64,000 nt of DNA from a virus. The notes beneath the pieces were generated by a model. It did no database searches, had not been told where the DNA came from, and saw only the letters and a list, made by a program, of their open reading frames with translations. The stretch lies in the IMG/VR virus record IMGVR_UViG_3300030000_000007, positions 1-64,000 of that record; one strand, 5' to 3'. The position numbers and the translations under genes are program-made. This document shows, piece by piece, positions 51,883-59,317 of the stretch. Numbering within the stretch: the first letter of the stretch is position 1; every line of letters begins with the position of its first letter.

Positions 51883-52058
51883 GAGATTTAAAGTGTAGAA
51901 ACTTTTAACTCAGGGTCATAAAGCCAAGCCCCGCTACTAATCCTCTTGAATAGAGACTTAGAGATGAATAATATGAGTATGAGTTCATTTTCTTTTAGAA
52001 AAGGTTAAATTAATAAGATGTTTTATTTATAGGATAACCGGAGAATGTTGGAATCTGA
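51883..52058 (-). other. Short leader region, possible 27-aa ORF
   Basis: TATAAATA at 52024-52031 and an ATG frame MNSYSYYSSLSLYSRGLVAGLGFMTLS (about 51911-51994) without a clear ribosome site. Otherwise nothing recognised. Confidence 0.3.
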
Positions 52059-52268
52059 TCACTCTTCAACTTTAATTAATTGACTTGGGCTTTGAAGAAA
52101 TTGCTTAACGAGTCCTGGATGACCATGGTTCCAGGTGTTGTAATATTCTACACGCACCTGCATAGGGGTGAATGCATAAATTATTGCCTTCACCAAATGT
52201 CTATAATTCGGTGCAATTAAAACAACAGTGTCACCAATGTTGAGTTCTTTACCCAAAAAATCTTTCAT
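52059..52268 (-). CDS. Small beta-barrel protein, 69 aa
   Basis: MKDFLGKELNIGDTVVLIAPNYRHLVKAIIYAFTPMQVRVEYYN: the GKELNIGDxVV...AxIxxFTPxxVRV pattern is an SH3/KOW-like barrel common in phage genomes. Overlaps the macrodomain gene by 4 nt. Confidence 0.78.
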   Translation of the reverse strand: MKDFLGKELNIGDTVVLIAPNYRHLVKAIIYAFTPMQVRVEYYNTWNHGHPGLVKQFLQSPSQLIKVEE

Positions 52269-52747
52269 CTTCTTCTACTCCCATCAAATTGAACAAGTGT
52301 TACAGTACCCAGGTTTTTCCTAACTTCTACAGAAAAATCTATAAGCATGGTGTAAATCACTTTCTTATCGCCACCTGCTAGATTACATCCAATTTCAGGG
52401 AATCCGAATCTACATCCAGGATATTCTATAGCGAGAGTCTGTAAAATACGTGAGAATGCAGAGTACTCAAATTTATCAGTTGGTGCATCTCTATAATTAT
52501 TGTAGTCATACTGTGTATAAGCATTTACAATATTGAAACGCTTCCCTAGCATAAGTGAATATGTCCCCAGCTTTGACCTATCACCTTTTATGGTTTGACA
52601 ATCTGCTTCATATGCAGCAGGATATCGCTCTCTAATTTCTTTTGCAATTCCTGAACCCATAGTGTTGAAACAGTTGCACCCTTGTACGATGATGTTGAAC
52701 TCTCCATCTTCGGCGAGATCAATTAAATTTCCCTTGATGATTTTCAT
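52265..52747 (-). CDS. Macrodomain (ADP-ribose-binding) protein
   Basis: 160 aa from MKIIKGNLIDL. IIVQGCNCFNTMGSGIAKEIRERYPAAYEAD (residues 21-51) is the macrodomain ligand loop; RFGFPEIGCNLAGGDKKVIYTMLIDF (112-138) the second. Closest in pattern to phage ADP-ribose-1''-phosphatase-type (Poa1p-like) proteins. May strip or read ADP-ribose made by host defences. Start coupled to the upstream stop. Confidence 0.9.
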   Translation of the reverse strand: MKIIKGNLIDLAEDGEFNIIVQGCNCFNTMGSGIAKEIRERYPAAYEADCQTIKGDRSKLGTYSLMLGKRFNIVNAYTQYDYNNYRDAPTDKFEYSAFSRILQTLAIEYPGCRFGFPEIGCNLAGGDKKVIYTMLIDFSVEVRKNLGTVTLVQFDGSRRR

Positions 52748-52748
52748 A

Positions 52749-53021
52749 TTAGATAATACTCGTGTGACCGCAAATAACACAATGTCGAATGTCATAAGGA
52801 TGTCCTGCAACATCATAACATACCTCATGTTTACATTCTTTAAAAATCTTATCCATTTTTAAAGTTGCATGTTTTATGAGTTCTCGTAGATCATTGACAA
52901 TGACTTGAATTCTAAATGCTTCAAGTATTTCTGCTTCAGTACAATTACGAAAACTCCCATCATCAAGTTCAATGATGTACCTTATAGCGTTGTTTTGTAA
53001 AATGCTATTAATCCTTTTCAT
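52749..53021 (-). CDS. Zinc-finger-like protein, 90 aa
   Basis: MKRINSILQNNAIRYIIELDDGSFRNCTEAEILEAFRIQV..., ending ECKHEVCYDVAGHPYDIRHCVICGHTSII, with C/H pairs fit for zinc. Start chosen at the ATG behind GAGG. Confidence 0.75.
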   Translation of the reverse strand: MKRINSILQNNAIRYIIELDDGSFRNCTEAEILEAFRIQVIVNDLRELIKHATLKMDKIFKECKHEVCYDVAGHPYDIRHCVICGHTSII

Positions 53022-53025
53022 ATTA

Positions 53026-53199
53026 TTATTCCTCTTTAAAATCTCCATCTGCATCACAATGGGATGGTGGATATCCATGTTTGCGTATGTTGAAATGTCT
53101 CCAAAATCTATTCCACAAAAAACCGATAAAATAAAAACAACCGAATACTAATAGTACTATCATGTAAATGTTCTTGCTAATCAATTCATATAGTGTCAT
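53026..53199 (-). CDS. Small single-pass membrane protein, 57 aa
   Basis: MTLYELISKNIYMIVLLVFGCFYFIGFLWNRFWRHFNIRKHG: membrane helix followed by a basic tail. GGGGG ribosome site. Function unknown. Confidence 0.75.
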   Translation of the reverse strand: MTLYELISKNIYMIVLLVFGCFYFIGFLWNRFWRHFNIRKHGYPPSHCDADGDFKEE

Positions 53200-53213
53200 A
53201 AGGTTTCCCCCTT

Positions 53214-53861
53214 TCAAAAAGCTATGTCATCGTCAAAGTCATCAATACCACATTGCACACTATTTGATTTAAGAAACGGTTTGATTTCTTCATCAGTGAG
53301 AACGCCATTCATCCATAGCAAAATTTTATTATAGTCATCATAATAAAAACCAGGTACTTTGTTGAAGAACTTACATGTAACATTATGAGAACAAAAACCA
53401 GAAGGGCCATCAAATTCTACTGTTCCATCCAATTTATAAAACCCAACCCAGGCACCATTAAGTACGTCAAATTTCATTCCATCTTCTTGGATAGAAATAA
53501 CTCTACACAATAAATCAACTGATCTATTGAGCCCCAAACCAAACAGTGCACCTGGTAAATAAGGAACGTCCATGTTATTGGCCCACTGTTCATACCCATT
53601 TATTGCAAAATGTCTGTTAATCAATTTGGGATATTCAGATGGGCTGAGCCTGTTGTCTGATGCCTCTTTGATAATGTTTAGACATTCATTGATAGAACGT
53701 TCTGTTAACTTAACCAAATCTGGCATGACTGAACTATATTGATCTCCATTCTTCAAAGCATCATATGGGTCAGTAACACAGTCATATGTACCTCTATCGA
53801 TAATGAAGGATTTAACAGGAGTGTCCCAGAGATGATTGCAAGAAGGTATTGTAGTAGCCAT
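53214..53861 (-). CDS. Hypothetical protein, 215 aa
   Basis: Soluble alpha/beta protein (WANNMDVPYLPGALFGLGLNRSVDLLCRVISIQEDGMKFDVLNGAWVGFYKLDGTVEF) with acidic end DDFDDDIAF. No family recognised. Confidence 0.75.
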   Translation of the reverse strand: MATTIPSCNHLWDTPVKSFIIDRGTYDCVTDPYDALKNGDQYSSVMPDLVKLTERSINECLNIIKEASDNRLSPSEYPKLINRHFAINGYEQWANNMDVPYLPGALFGLGLNRSVDLLCRVISIQEDGMKFDVLNGAWVGFYKLDGTVEFDGPSGFCSHNVTCKFFNKVPGFYYDDYNKILLWMNGVLTDEEIKPFLKSNSVQCGIDDFDDDIAF

Positions 53862-53910
53862 AATTTAAATGAGTTATAGAGAGGGTAATTTTAATACCCT
53901 CTCCATTTTT

Positions 53911-55002
53911 TTACTTAGCTGGGATTACCAACTTTTGTCCAACTGAGATAAAGTTGGGGTTAGCAAGATTATTACGTGCTTGAATTTCGGTAAATCGTTT
54001 GATGTCACCAAGTTGTGTTTGAGCAATGATACTCAAAGTGTCACCCTTTGCAACAATGTATGAAACTTCACCAGAGCTAGCTCGACGGGTTGTAGCAACA
54101 TTCTTAGACATGAAATAAGACTTCAACAATTCTGGATACGCATCAGATTCAATGACCTTGCGGATTGCACCATTCAAAGCAGCCAGTAAATCCTTATCAT
54201 CCTTACGGACACCAATTCGATACTGAATGTCAGAACCTTTAATCTTCGTCATTGCGAATTGCAAATCGGTACCTTCAACTTCGGTTACAGCAAATGGGTA
54301 GTCATACACCACTGCATCAACTTTCTTGGAATTGAAGTGACCAACAATCCACTTACCATTTGAATCAGCCTTGTCAGACAATTCAACAATTTTTGCTTTA
54401 GGGAATGCACCTTCAACAAAAGAACGAGCATCTGGATCACCTTGCAAAATACCAATCTTCATACCATCGGTGTCAACAGCAGAGTTGATTACGGTACCAT
54501 TAGCAACAATCAAACTGTATCCGAAGTCCTTCACGTATGGGATCGTGTAAACAACACCCGGCAAATCTTGATCATTAAATGTCAAACCGTCAATTGCAAT
54601 ATCAACCTTTTTATTGCTCAGAAGTTGTTTAGGTACATCTTCATAAGTAGAAACTTCAGCACCCATAACTTTAATTTCACCATTTCCCTTGAATTCATCT
54701 TGTGCAAAAAGCAACTTCATGAAGTCAACATTGAAACCTTTAGCTCGTGAACCTTCACCTGAGTAGAAAGGTTTAGATGGATTCTGCACACTCGCAGTTA
54801 CCACACGTTGTTCCTTGATATCAGAAAGACGACTACCTTGAACAACTTTGACAGGTTCAGAAGTTGAAGTAGTTTGAACAGTTTCAACTTGTTGCGTGGT
54901 AGGTTTAACCTTATTCACCTGCGCTCGAAAATTTGGATCAACAAAATACCCAGCAACTGCCAAAATTACCAAACCAACAATAGCAAACAAAACTTTTTTC
55001 AT
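53911..55002 (-). CDS. Membrane-anchored solute-binding protein with LysM
   Basis: 363 aa. N-terminal signal anchor (VLFAIVGLVILAVAGYFV). Residues 60-305 are a type-3 periplasmic amino-acid-binding fold (RVVTASVQNPSKPFYSGEGSRAKGFNVDFMKLL, VDIAIDGLTFNDQDL, KIGILQGDPDARSFV, ...YRIGVRKDDKDLLAALNGAIRKV). Residues 314-362 are one LysM peptidoglycan-binding domain (YIVAKGDTLSIIAQTQLGD...ISVGQKLVIP). Would sit in the periplasm tied to the wall; role in phage biology unknown. Confidence 0.87.
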   Translation of the reverse strand: MKKVLFAIVGLVILAVAGYFVDPNFRAQVNKVKPTTQQVETVQTTSTSEPVKVVQGSRLSDIKEQRVVTASVQNPSKPFYSGEGSRAKGFNVDFMKLLFAQDEFKGNGEIKVMGAEVSTYEDVPKQLLSNKKVDIAIDGLTFNDQDLPGVVYTIPYVKDFGYSLIVANGTVINSAVDTDGMKIGILQGDPDARSFVEGAFPKAKIVELSDKADSNGKWIVGHFNSKKVDAVVYDYPFAVTEVEGTDLQFAMTKIKGSDIQYRIGVRKDDKDLLAALNGAIRKVIESDAYPELLKSYFMSKNVATTRRASSGEVSYIVAKGDTLSIIAQTQLGDIKRFTEIQARNNLANPNFISVGQKLVIPAK

Positions 55003-55032
55003 CTATAAACTCCTTAAAATTAAAACTTTAAA

Positions 55033-56004
55033 TTACCAACTTGAATCACTAGAAGATGAACTTGATGAATCACTAGAAGATGAATCCCAGCTACTTGAGC
55101 TTGATGAATCACTGCTCGATGAATCCCAGCTACTTGAACTACTTGAGCTACGATCTGTATCATCCCATGAAGACTTGGTTGGAGTTGATGGAGTATCATC
55201 CCATGAAGAAGATGTTGTATCCACATGTGATTGAACAGGGCGCTCAACAATTACTTCACGTTCGATGATAGTCGTGTTATTGCTTGAACTGCCACCATGA
55301 CCTGACATCATACTACCCAGAAGAACCCCGGTTAGCAATCCATTATTACTGTCAACATGTGAACCACCATTTGAAGGGTAATAATGATTTACGACTTGAG
55401 GTTGTGCAGTAGCTACAGTAGTCGAAGTTCGTGGATATGAATGTCGAAGTGGTTTAACATCATGAACGGTGTTAGCATAGGTTGTATCAACATAGTTCTT
55501 GGTAACAGCATCACTAGCTGGAGAAGGTGAACCGAGAATAGGTTTATTTTCAGATGAAGCATTATCCGGGGTATCTTCATCATCACGTTTGGATAGATAA
55601 ATGATTCGAGCAAGGATACCTAAACCCAAAGCAACTACAGCAATGAGAAAGATGGTGAACCAACTCATGGAAGATTCAACCTTTTCAATTTTTGCAACTT
55701 GAGGGGTGATTGCAGTTTCCAATGCAGCAACATTGCTTTCACTTGCAAACTTCAAAGAAGGATCCAATCCTTTTGCTTTGTTAAGAGCAAATTGGGCTTT
55801 GTCTTGATGACCTAATCCAGCCTGAGCTTGTGCCATCGAGTAAAAAGCCTTTGCAGAAGTTGGATGATTTTTGATAATCAATTCCAACCCTTGTTCAGCA
55901 GCAGCAAATTGTTTTTGATCAATGAGATTTTGCATTTCATTGAAGCTAGGTTCAGCAAATGCTGCTGAGGCAAATAGAACCAATACAAGGAGAAGTTTCT
56001 TCAT
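55033..56004 (-). CDS. TPR membrane protein with Ser-rich tail
   Basis: 323 aa. Signal peptide MKKLLLVLVLFASAAFAEPS, TPR repeats (residues 20-90: KQFAAAEQGLELIIKNHPTSAKAFYSMAQAQAGLGHQDKAQFALNKAKGLDP), membrane segment FTIFLIAVVALGLGILARIIYL, then a linker and a C-terminal Ser/Asp/Trp repeat (SSSWDSSSSDSSSS). Resembles bacterial TPM/YgcG-type envelope proteins in layout. Neighbour of two other membrane proteins. Confidence 0.83.
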   Translation of the reverse strand: MKKLLLVLVLFASAAFAEPSFNEMQNLIDQKQFAAAEQGLELIIKNHPTSAKAFYSMAQAQAGLGHQDKAQFALNKAKGLDPSLKFASESNVAALETAITPQVAKIEKVESSMSWFTIFLIAVVALGLGILARIIYLSKRDDEDTPDNASSENKPILGSPSPASDAVTKNYVDTTYANTVHDVKPLRHSYPRTSTTVATAQPQVVNHYYPSNGGSHVDSNNGLLTGVLLGSMMSGHGGSSSNNTTIIEREVIVERPVQSHVDTTSSSWDDTPSTPTKSSWDDTDRSSSSSSSWDSSSSDSSSSSSWDSSSSDSSSSSSSDSSW

Positions 56005-56006
56005 AA

Positions 56007-56780
56007 TTAAACCGTCACTTTCTGAGTTACGTTATCAATGGTTAGTACTGGAGATGGATCATTTGTCAATTTTTGTGGTTGAACAACCTTACGATTTACC
56101 ATCGTTGCTGTTTCCATTTGAGCGAATGCCTTATTCAAATTAGACATCACACTATCAACAGCAGCTTCATTCTTGATTCGGGCAAATTCATCACCAGTAT
56201 TCATACCAGCCAATTTGTTCATGCGCTGGGTAGCCAAAGCAAGTTTCCACAGTGCACGCATCTTCTTAATTGAAGCTGCAAGATTTGCCAATTCAAGTTG
56301 GACATCAGCATATTTTGCTTCTCGGTCCTTCAGATTTTCTCGCATGAAAATCAATTGTTCTTTTCCTGCTTGAGCATCATCTGGGTATTCAGCTTCAAAC
56401 TCTTTTACTGTACCTTCATAGTTTTTAATTTCAGTTCGAAATTCAGTAATACTATCTGCAAATTTACCAGCATCCTGTACACGTTGGTTGTATGAAAGTT
56501 GAACAGTTTCAATTGGATTTTCAGCAGCGGCTTCTACCACCTTTTCAAGGTGAGAAACTCGTTCAGCATCCATCGCTCGATATTTAAAATTTGCAGCTTT
56601 GAGACCAACAACAGGACCCAAGGTGGTACCAACAAGGATAAGACCAAAAGCAATCAACATACCGGCAATACCAGTAATCGCCAACCAAGCAACCGGAGCA
56701 AGGATAGCAGCGAATACACAAATGACACCATACTTTACCAAGTTGGTATATTTCTTTACCTTCACATCTTCATTCATCAT
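56007..56780 (-). CDS. Membrane/coiled-coil protein, 257 aa
   Basis: Two membrane segments at 18-60 (VICVFAAILAPVAWLAITGIAGMLIAFGLILVGTTLGPVVGL), then a long coiled coil (residues 75-215) with PspA-like composition. End: two bases before the TPR gene start. Envelope stress or membrane-shaping role is only a guess. Confidence 0.8.
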   Translation of the reverse strand: MMNEDVKVKKYTNLVKYGVICVFAAILAPVAWLAITGIAGMLIAFGLILVGTTLGPVVGLKAANFKYRAMDAERVSHLEKVVEAAAENPIETVQLSYNQRVQDAGKFADSITEFRTEIKNYEGTVKEFEAEYPDDAQAGKEQLIFMRENLKDREAKYADVQLELANLAASIKKMRALWKLALATQRMNKLAGMNTGDEFARIKNEAAVDSVMSNLNKAFAQMETATMVNRKVVQPQKLTNDPSPVLTIDNVTQKVTV

Positions 56781-56815
56781 TTTTCCTTTTAATAAAATTG
56801 AACAAAATTATTTTA

Positions 56816-56983
56816 TCACGTTTCAGGACATTCAAAATCTTGATTGTCCAAATCTAACTTAACAGTATTTTCAAAATCCCTTTCTTTAATCTGTTCACAA
56901 GCCGCAACATAATCTGCCCATGTAACTTCTTCAACATGAACATTGATCATTGTATCCGTGAAATCAAATTCGCCGGGAACCAT
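56816..56983 (-). CDS. Small acidic protein, 55 aa
   Basis: MVPGEFDFTDTMINVHVEEVTWADYVAACEQIKERDFENTVKLDLDNQDFECPET. Coupled to the 41-aa gene by TAAATATG. Confidence 0.62.
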   Translation of the reverse strand: MVPGEFDFTDTMINVHVEEVTWADYVAACEQIKERDFENTVKLDLDNQDFECPET

Positions 56984-56985
56984 AT

Positions 56986-57111
56986 TTACACCAAGTACTT
57001 TCCAATAATTATTCCCAATCCCAAACAGATCATGGGTGTTGTCAAATCGATGAAGAACATCACTACTCGAAATGTGGGATGTCTAACAACCCTATCGATA
57101 AAATCTTTCAT
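56986..57111 (-). CDS. Small membrane protein, 41 aa
   Basis: MKDFIDRVVRHPTFRVVMFFIDLTTPMICLGLGIIIGKYLV. One membrane helix; the ATG overlaps the end of the 56-aa gene (TAAGATG). Confidence 0.62.
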   Translation of the reverse strand: MKDFIDRVVRHPTFRVVMFFIDLTTPMICLGLGIIIGKYLV

Positions 57112-57112
57112 C

Positions 57113-57283
57113 TTAATCCTTAATCAAAATAACATTTTCACCGTTTTCAAGAGCTTTTTGGAGTTGAACTAATCCTGCAACAAAACCGGAATCTCCAGTG
57201 TATCCATGATTAGCTTCTTGAGTCCGTGCTTCTTTGATTGCAATATTAATTGCAATTAGTAAATTTGATCTATAAAATTCCAT
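57113..57283 (-). CDS. Small protein, 56 aa
   Basis: MEFYRSNLLIAINIAIKEARTQEANHGYTGDSGFVAGLVQLQKALENGENVILIKD: conserved-looking alpha/beta phage protein. Follows the 79-aa gene within 4 bp. Confidence 0.72.
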   Translation of the reverse strand: MEFYRSNLLIAINIAIKEARTQEANHGYTGDSGFVAGLVQLQKALENGENVILIKD

Positions 57284-57286
57284 AAT

Positions 57287-57526
57287 TTATCCATTCAATT
57301 CAAATGATACATTCTTGACAACTTTCAATTCTTCAGCTTTGTAAAGTTTGAAATGTTCATTACGACGATCAAGCACCAAAATTGCATCTTTCAGTTTAGC
57401 TTCATCATCATAGGTTTTCACTTCTTGAACTTCTTCTGAATATGCGGGATAACCATGTCCTGGGAAATCGCGACTCCGTTGATCACCATCATGGTGTATT
57501 GATTTAGTTGTAACAATAATCCACAT
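57287..57526 (-). CDS. Hypothetical protein, 79 aa
   Basis: MWIIVTTKSIHHDGDQRSRDFPGHGYPAYSEEVQEVKTYDDEAKLKDAIL...HFKLYKAEELKV: the WxxVxTTSIHxDGDxRSRxxPGHGYP pattern is known from many phage proteins of unknown function. Confidence 0.82.
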   Translation of the reverse strand: MWIIVTTKSIHHDGDQRSRDFPGHGYPAYSEEVQEVKTYDDEAKLKDAILVLDRRNEHFKLYKAEELKVVKNVSFELNG

Positions 57527-57547
57527 GTTATTTTTCCTCTTAAATGA

Positions 57548-57922
57548 TCAAGCGATTACCAAGCAGTATGGAGCTGCTTCGATAATTGCTAACCGTTGTT
57601 TTTCCGATTCATGAAATAAAGTCTGTTCTTTAACGAAGTGTTCAAGTGGACCCCACATTGAAATAGGATTTAATCCAGAAGCTTTACAACCCTTAACCAA
57701 TTCAGCATATGTTTTTGGTAATTCATCGGCATCAAATGATGCAATTGATGCTCGCATATTGGTTATGACTTCATCATCAGCAGTCTCTTTGTTCCCGTTA
57801 GTAGTGAAGAATCGTGCGAGTCTTACTTCATTCACTGTATCGATACCCCATTCAGAGTCCTCAATAACAACATTCAAATGGGGATTCTGTAATAGCAACT
57901 CTGCTAAATCTTTTGCATTCAT
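57548..57922 (-). CDS. Hypothetical protein, 124 aa
   Basis: MNAKDLAELLLQNPHLNVVIEDSEWGIDTVNEVRLARFF... alpha/beta; ATGA overlap with the zinc-finger gene upstream. Confidence 0.75.
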   Translation of the reverse strand: MNAKDLAELLLQNPHLNVVIEDSEWGIDTVNEVRLARFFTTNGNKETADDEVITNMRASIASFDADELPKTYAELVKGCKASGLNPISMWGPLEHFVKEQTLFHESEKQRLAIIEAAPYCLVIA

Positions 57923-58095
57923 GTTTTATTTCCAATCTCTTTTAAATTAATACCAGTACCATTGCAGCTTGCACATTTAGGACTACCGGAAACATCATAT
58001 CTTCCGGAACCATTACATGCAATACATTTCTTATTACTGATTGGTTTATTTTTCCATTCAGCAATCGATCTTCGCATTTCTTTATTTGGCTTCAT
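57919..58095 (-). CDS. DnaJ-type zinc finger protein, 58 aa
   Basis: KKCIACNGSGRYDVSGSPKCASCNGTG: two CxxCxGxG motifs as in the DnaJ central domain. May bind unfolded protein or nucleic acid. The ATG sits inside the TATAAT of an early-type promoter. Confidence 0.83.
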   Translation of the reverse strand: MKPNKEMRRSIAEWKNKPISNKKCIACNGSGRYDVSGSPKCASCNGTGINLKEIGNKT

Positions 58096-58123
58096 TATAA
58101 CATGTTATCTGAAGAATGTAATG
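58094..58123 (-). promoter_or_regulatory. Early-type promoter, weaker -35
   Basis: CATTAC, 18 bp, TATAAT. Because TATAATG contains the start codon of the zinc-finger gene, it must serve genes further on. Confidence 0.45.
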
Positions 58124-58124
58124 T

Positions 58125-58355
58125 TCAAATTTCTTCATGAATCAAGCCAACTTTTGAAATTACCTTTCTACAAGCAACTTCTACAATCTCAATTTTGTGA
58201 ATATGATCCTGATGAACGGCAGTAGATTTTTTCCAATCAATAGCATAACTACTTGCTTCTTCAACTGTGTCAAACAACTTAGCACGTTCTTTATCATCAG
58301 TCAAAAGACCATCTTTACGTCGTATCCACACTGAGGAATATCTTAATGCAAACAT
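58125..58355 (-). CDS. Hypothetical protein, 76 aa
   Basis: MFALRYSSVWIRRKDGLLTDDKERAKLFDTVEEASSYAIDWKKSTAV...KIEIVEVACRKV: small alpha/beta phage protein; AGGAG before ATG. Confidence 0.75.
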   Translation of the reverse strand: MFALRYSSVWIRRKDGLLTDDKERAKLFDTVEEASSYAIDWKKSTAVHQDHIHKIEIVEVACRKVISKVGLIHEEI

Positions 58356-58364
58356 AACAATCTC

Positions 58365-58559
58365 CTAGTTTGGATACCAATACATAGTTCCACCGTTTTG
58401 AGCATATTCCGGTGGAACTTTCCACTCTTGACCATCCCATTCACAGTAAATCGCCATCAAAGAACGAATTCGTTGAAATGATACACAGTATGAACCGGGA
58501 ACATCTGGAGATTTCTCACTAGCATTATACATTTTTAAATACCTCTTATTCCACCACAA
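58365..58559 (-). CDS. Hypothetical protein, 64 aa
   Basis: YNASEKSPDVPGSYCVSFQRIRSLMAIYCEWDGQEWKVPPEYAQNGGTMYWYPN: Pro-Gly turn followed by a Trp-rich beta part. Stop is TAG, overlapping the next ribosome site. Confidence 0.73.
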   Translation of the reverse strand: MWWNKRYLKMYNASEKSPDVPGSYCVSFQRIRSLMAIYCEWDGQEWKVPPEYAQNGGTMYWYPN

Positions 58560-59085
58560 TCAAATTTTTGTTTGTTTTCCAAATACATGGGCTTTTGATG
58601 ATACCTTTTTCAACAACCCCATCTTGAAGAATTTCAAACATAGAAGCAACGGTAATCTCAAACACTAGACCACGAGGATCCTTTACTTTGAATAATTTGT
58701 TGCCACGATATCGTCTTACTGTATCGATAATTTCAAATCCCGTCAGTGGTTCATTTTCCCAAATACGTGGTGCACATTCAACCGGAATTGGACGATCAAA
58801 TGGGGTATGAATAACCTCACTAAATGTACAATTATAATTTCTATCAATACCTTTTTCTCGCCATTCACCAGATTCAGTTTGATAAATATCTTTTCTATCA
58901 TAAGCCCAATCATGCTGGGTTGATTTGCGAGCTTCATCAGTTTTTTTAGTGGGTTCATGTGGGTGAAGAAAACCAAAGTTGTATTCAGAGACAACTTTGA
59001 CTCTATAATCAGGTTTCAACCATTCACAGTCCTGAACGATTTTTGAAACAACATAAAGTTGTTTTGGGGGTTTAGTGGTACTCAT
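58546..59085 (-). CDS. Hypothetical protein, 179 aa
   Basis: Beta-rich, with KDPRGLVFEITVASMFEILQDGVVEKGIIKSPCIWKTNKNLIVVE at the end. Phage-specific; function unknown. Confidence 0.75.
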   Translation of the reverse strand: MSTTKPPKQLYVVSKIVQDCEWLKPDYRVKVVSEYNFGFLHPHEPTKKTDEARKSTQHDWAYDRKDIYQTESGEWREKGIDRNYNCTFSEVIHTPFDRPIPVECAPRIWENEPLTGFEIIDTVRRYRGNKLFKVKDPRGLVFEITVASMFEILQDGVVEKGIIKSPCIWKTNKNLIVVE

Positions 59086-59093
59086 GTACTTTC

Positions 59094-59306
59094 CTATAGA
59101 TGTAAGTGGCCTCTACCACGAGATTCCATTTTTGCGTCATGTGGATTGTCTGCGTTCAACTTTACCTTTTCATATGATGGAGCATCACAAGCATATCTGC
59201 CATGAGTAGTGAGACACCTACCACAATAAACTTGGTCATTAAGTGAGTTATCTTTAATGCGGTTATGGTACCTATTTGCCCAGGGGAACAAATAATCACT
59301 ACTCAT
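59094..59306 (-). CDS. Hypothetical protein, 70 aa
   Basis: MSSDYLFPWANRYHNRIKDNSLNDQVYCGRCLTTHGRYACDAPSYEKV; contains CxxC and His residues. Ends in TAG. Immediately upstream of NAMPT in the operon sense is the opposite side: it follows NAMPT. Confidence 0.68.
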   Translation of the reverse strand: MSSDYLFPWANRYHNRIKDNSLNDQVYCGRCLTTHGRYACDAPSYEKVKLNADNPHDAKMESRGRGHLHL

Positions 59307-59317
59307 TTCAGTTTCCT

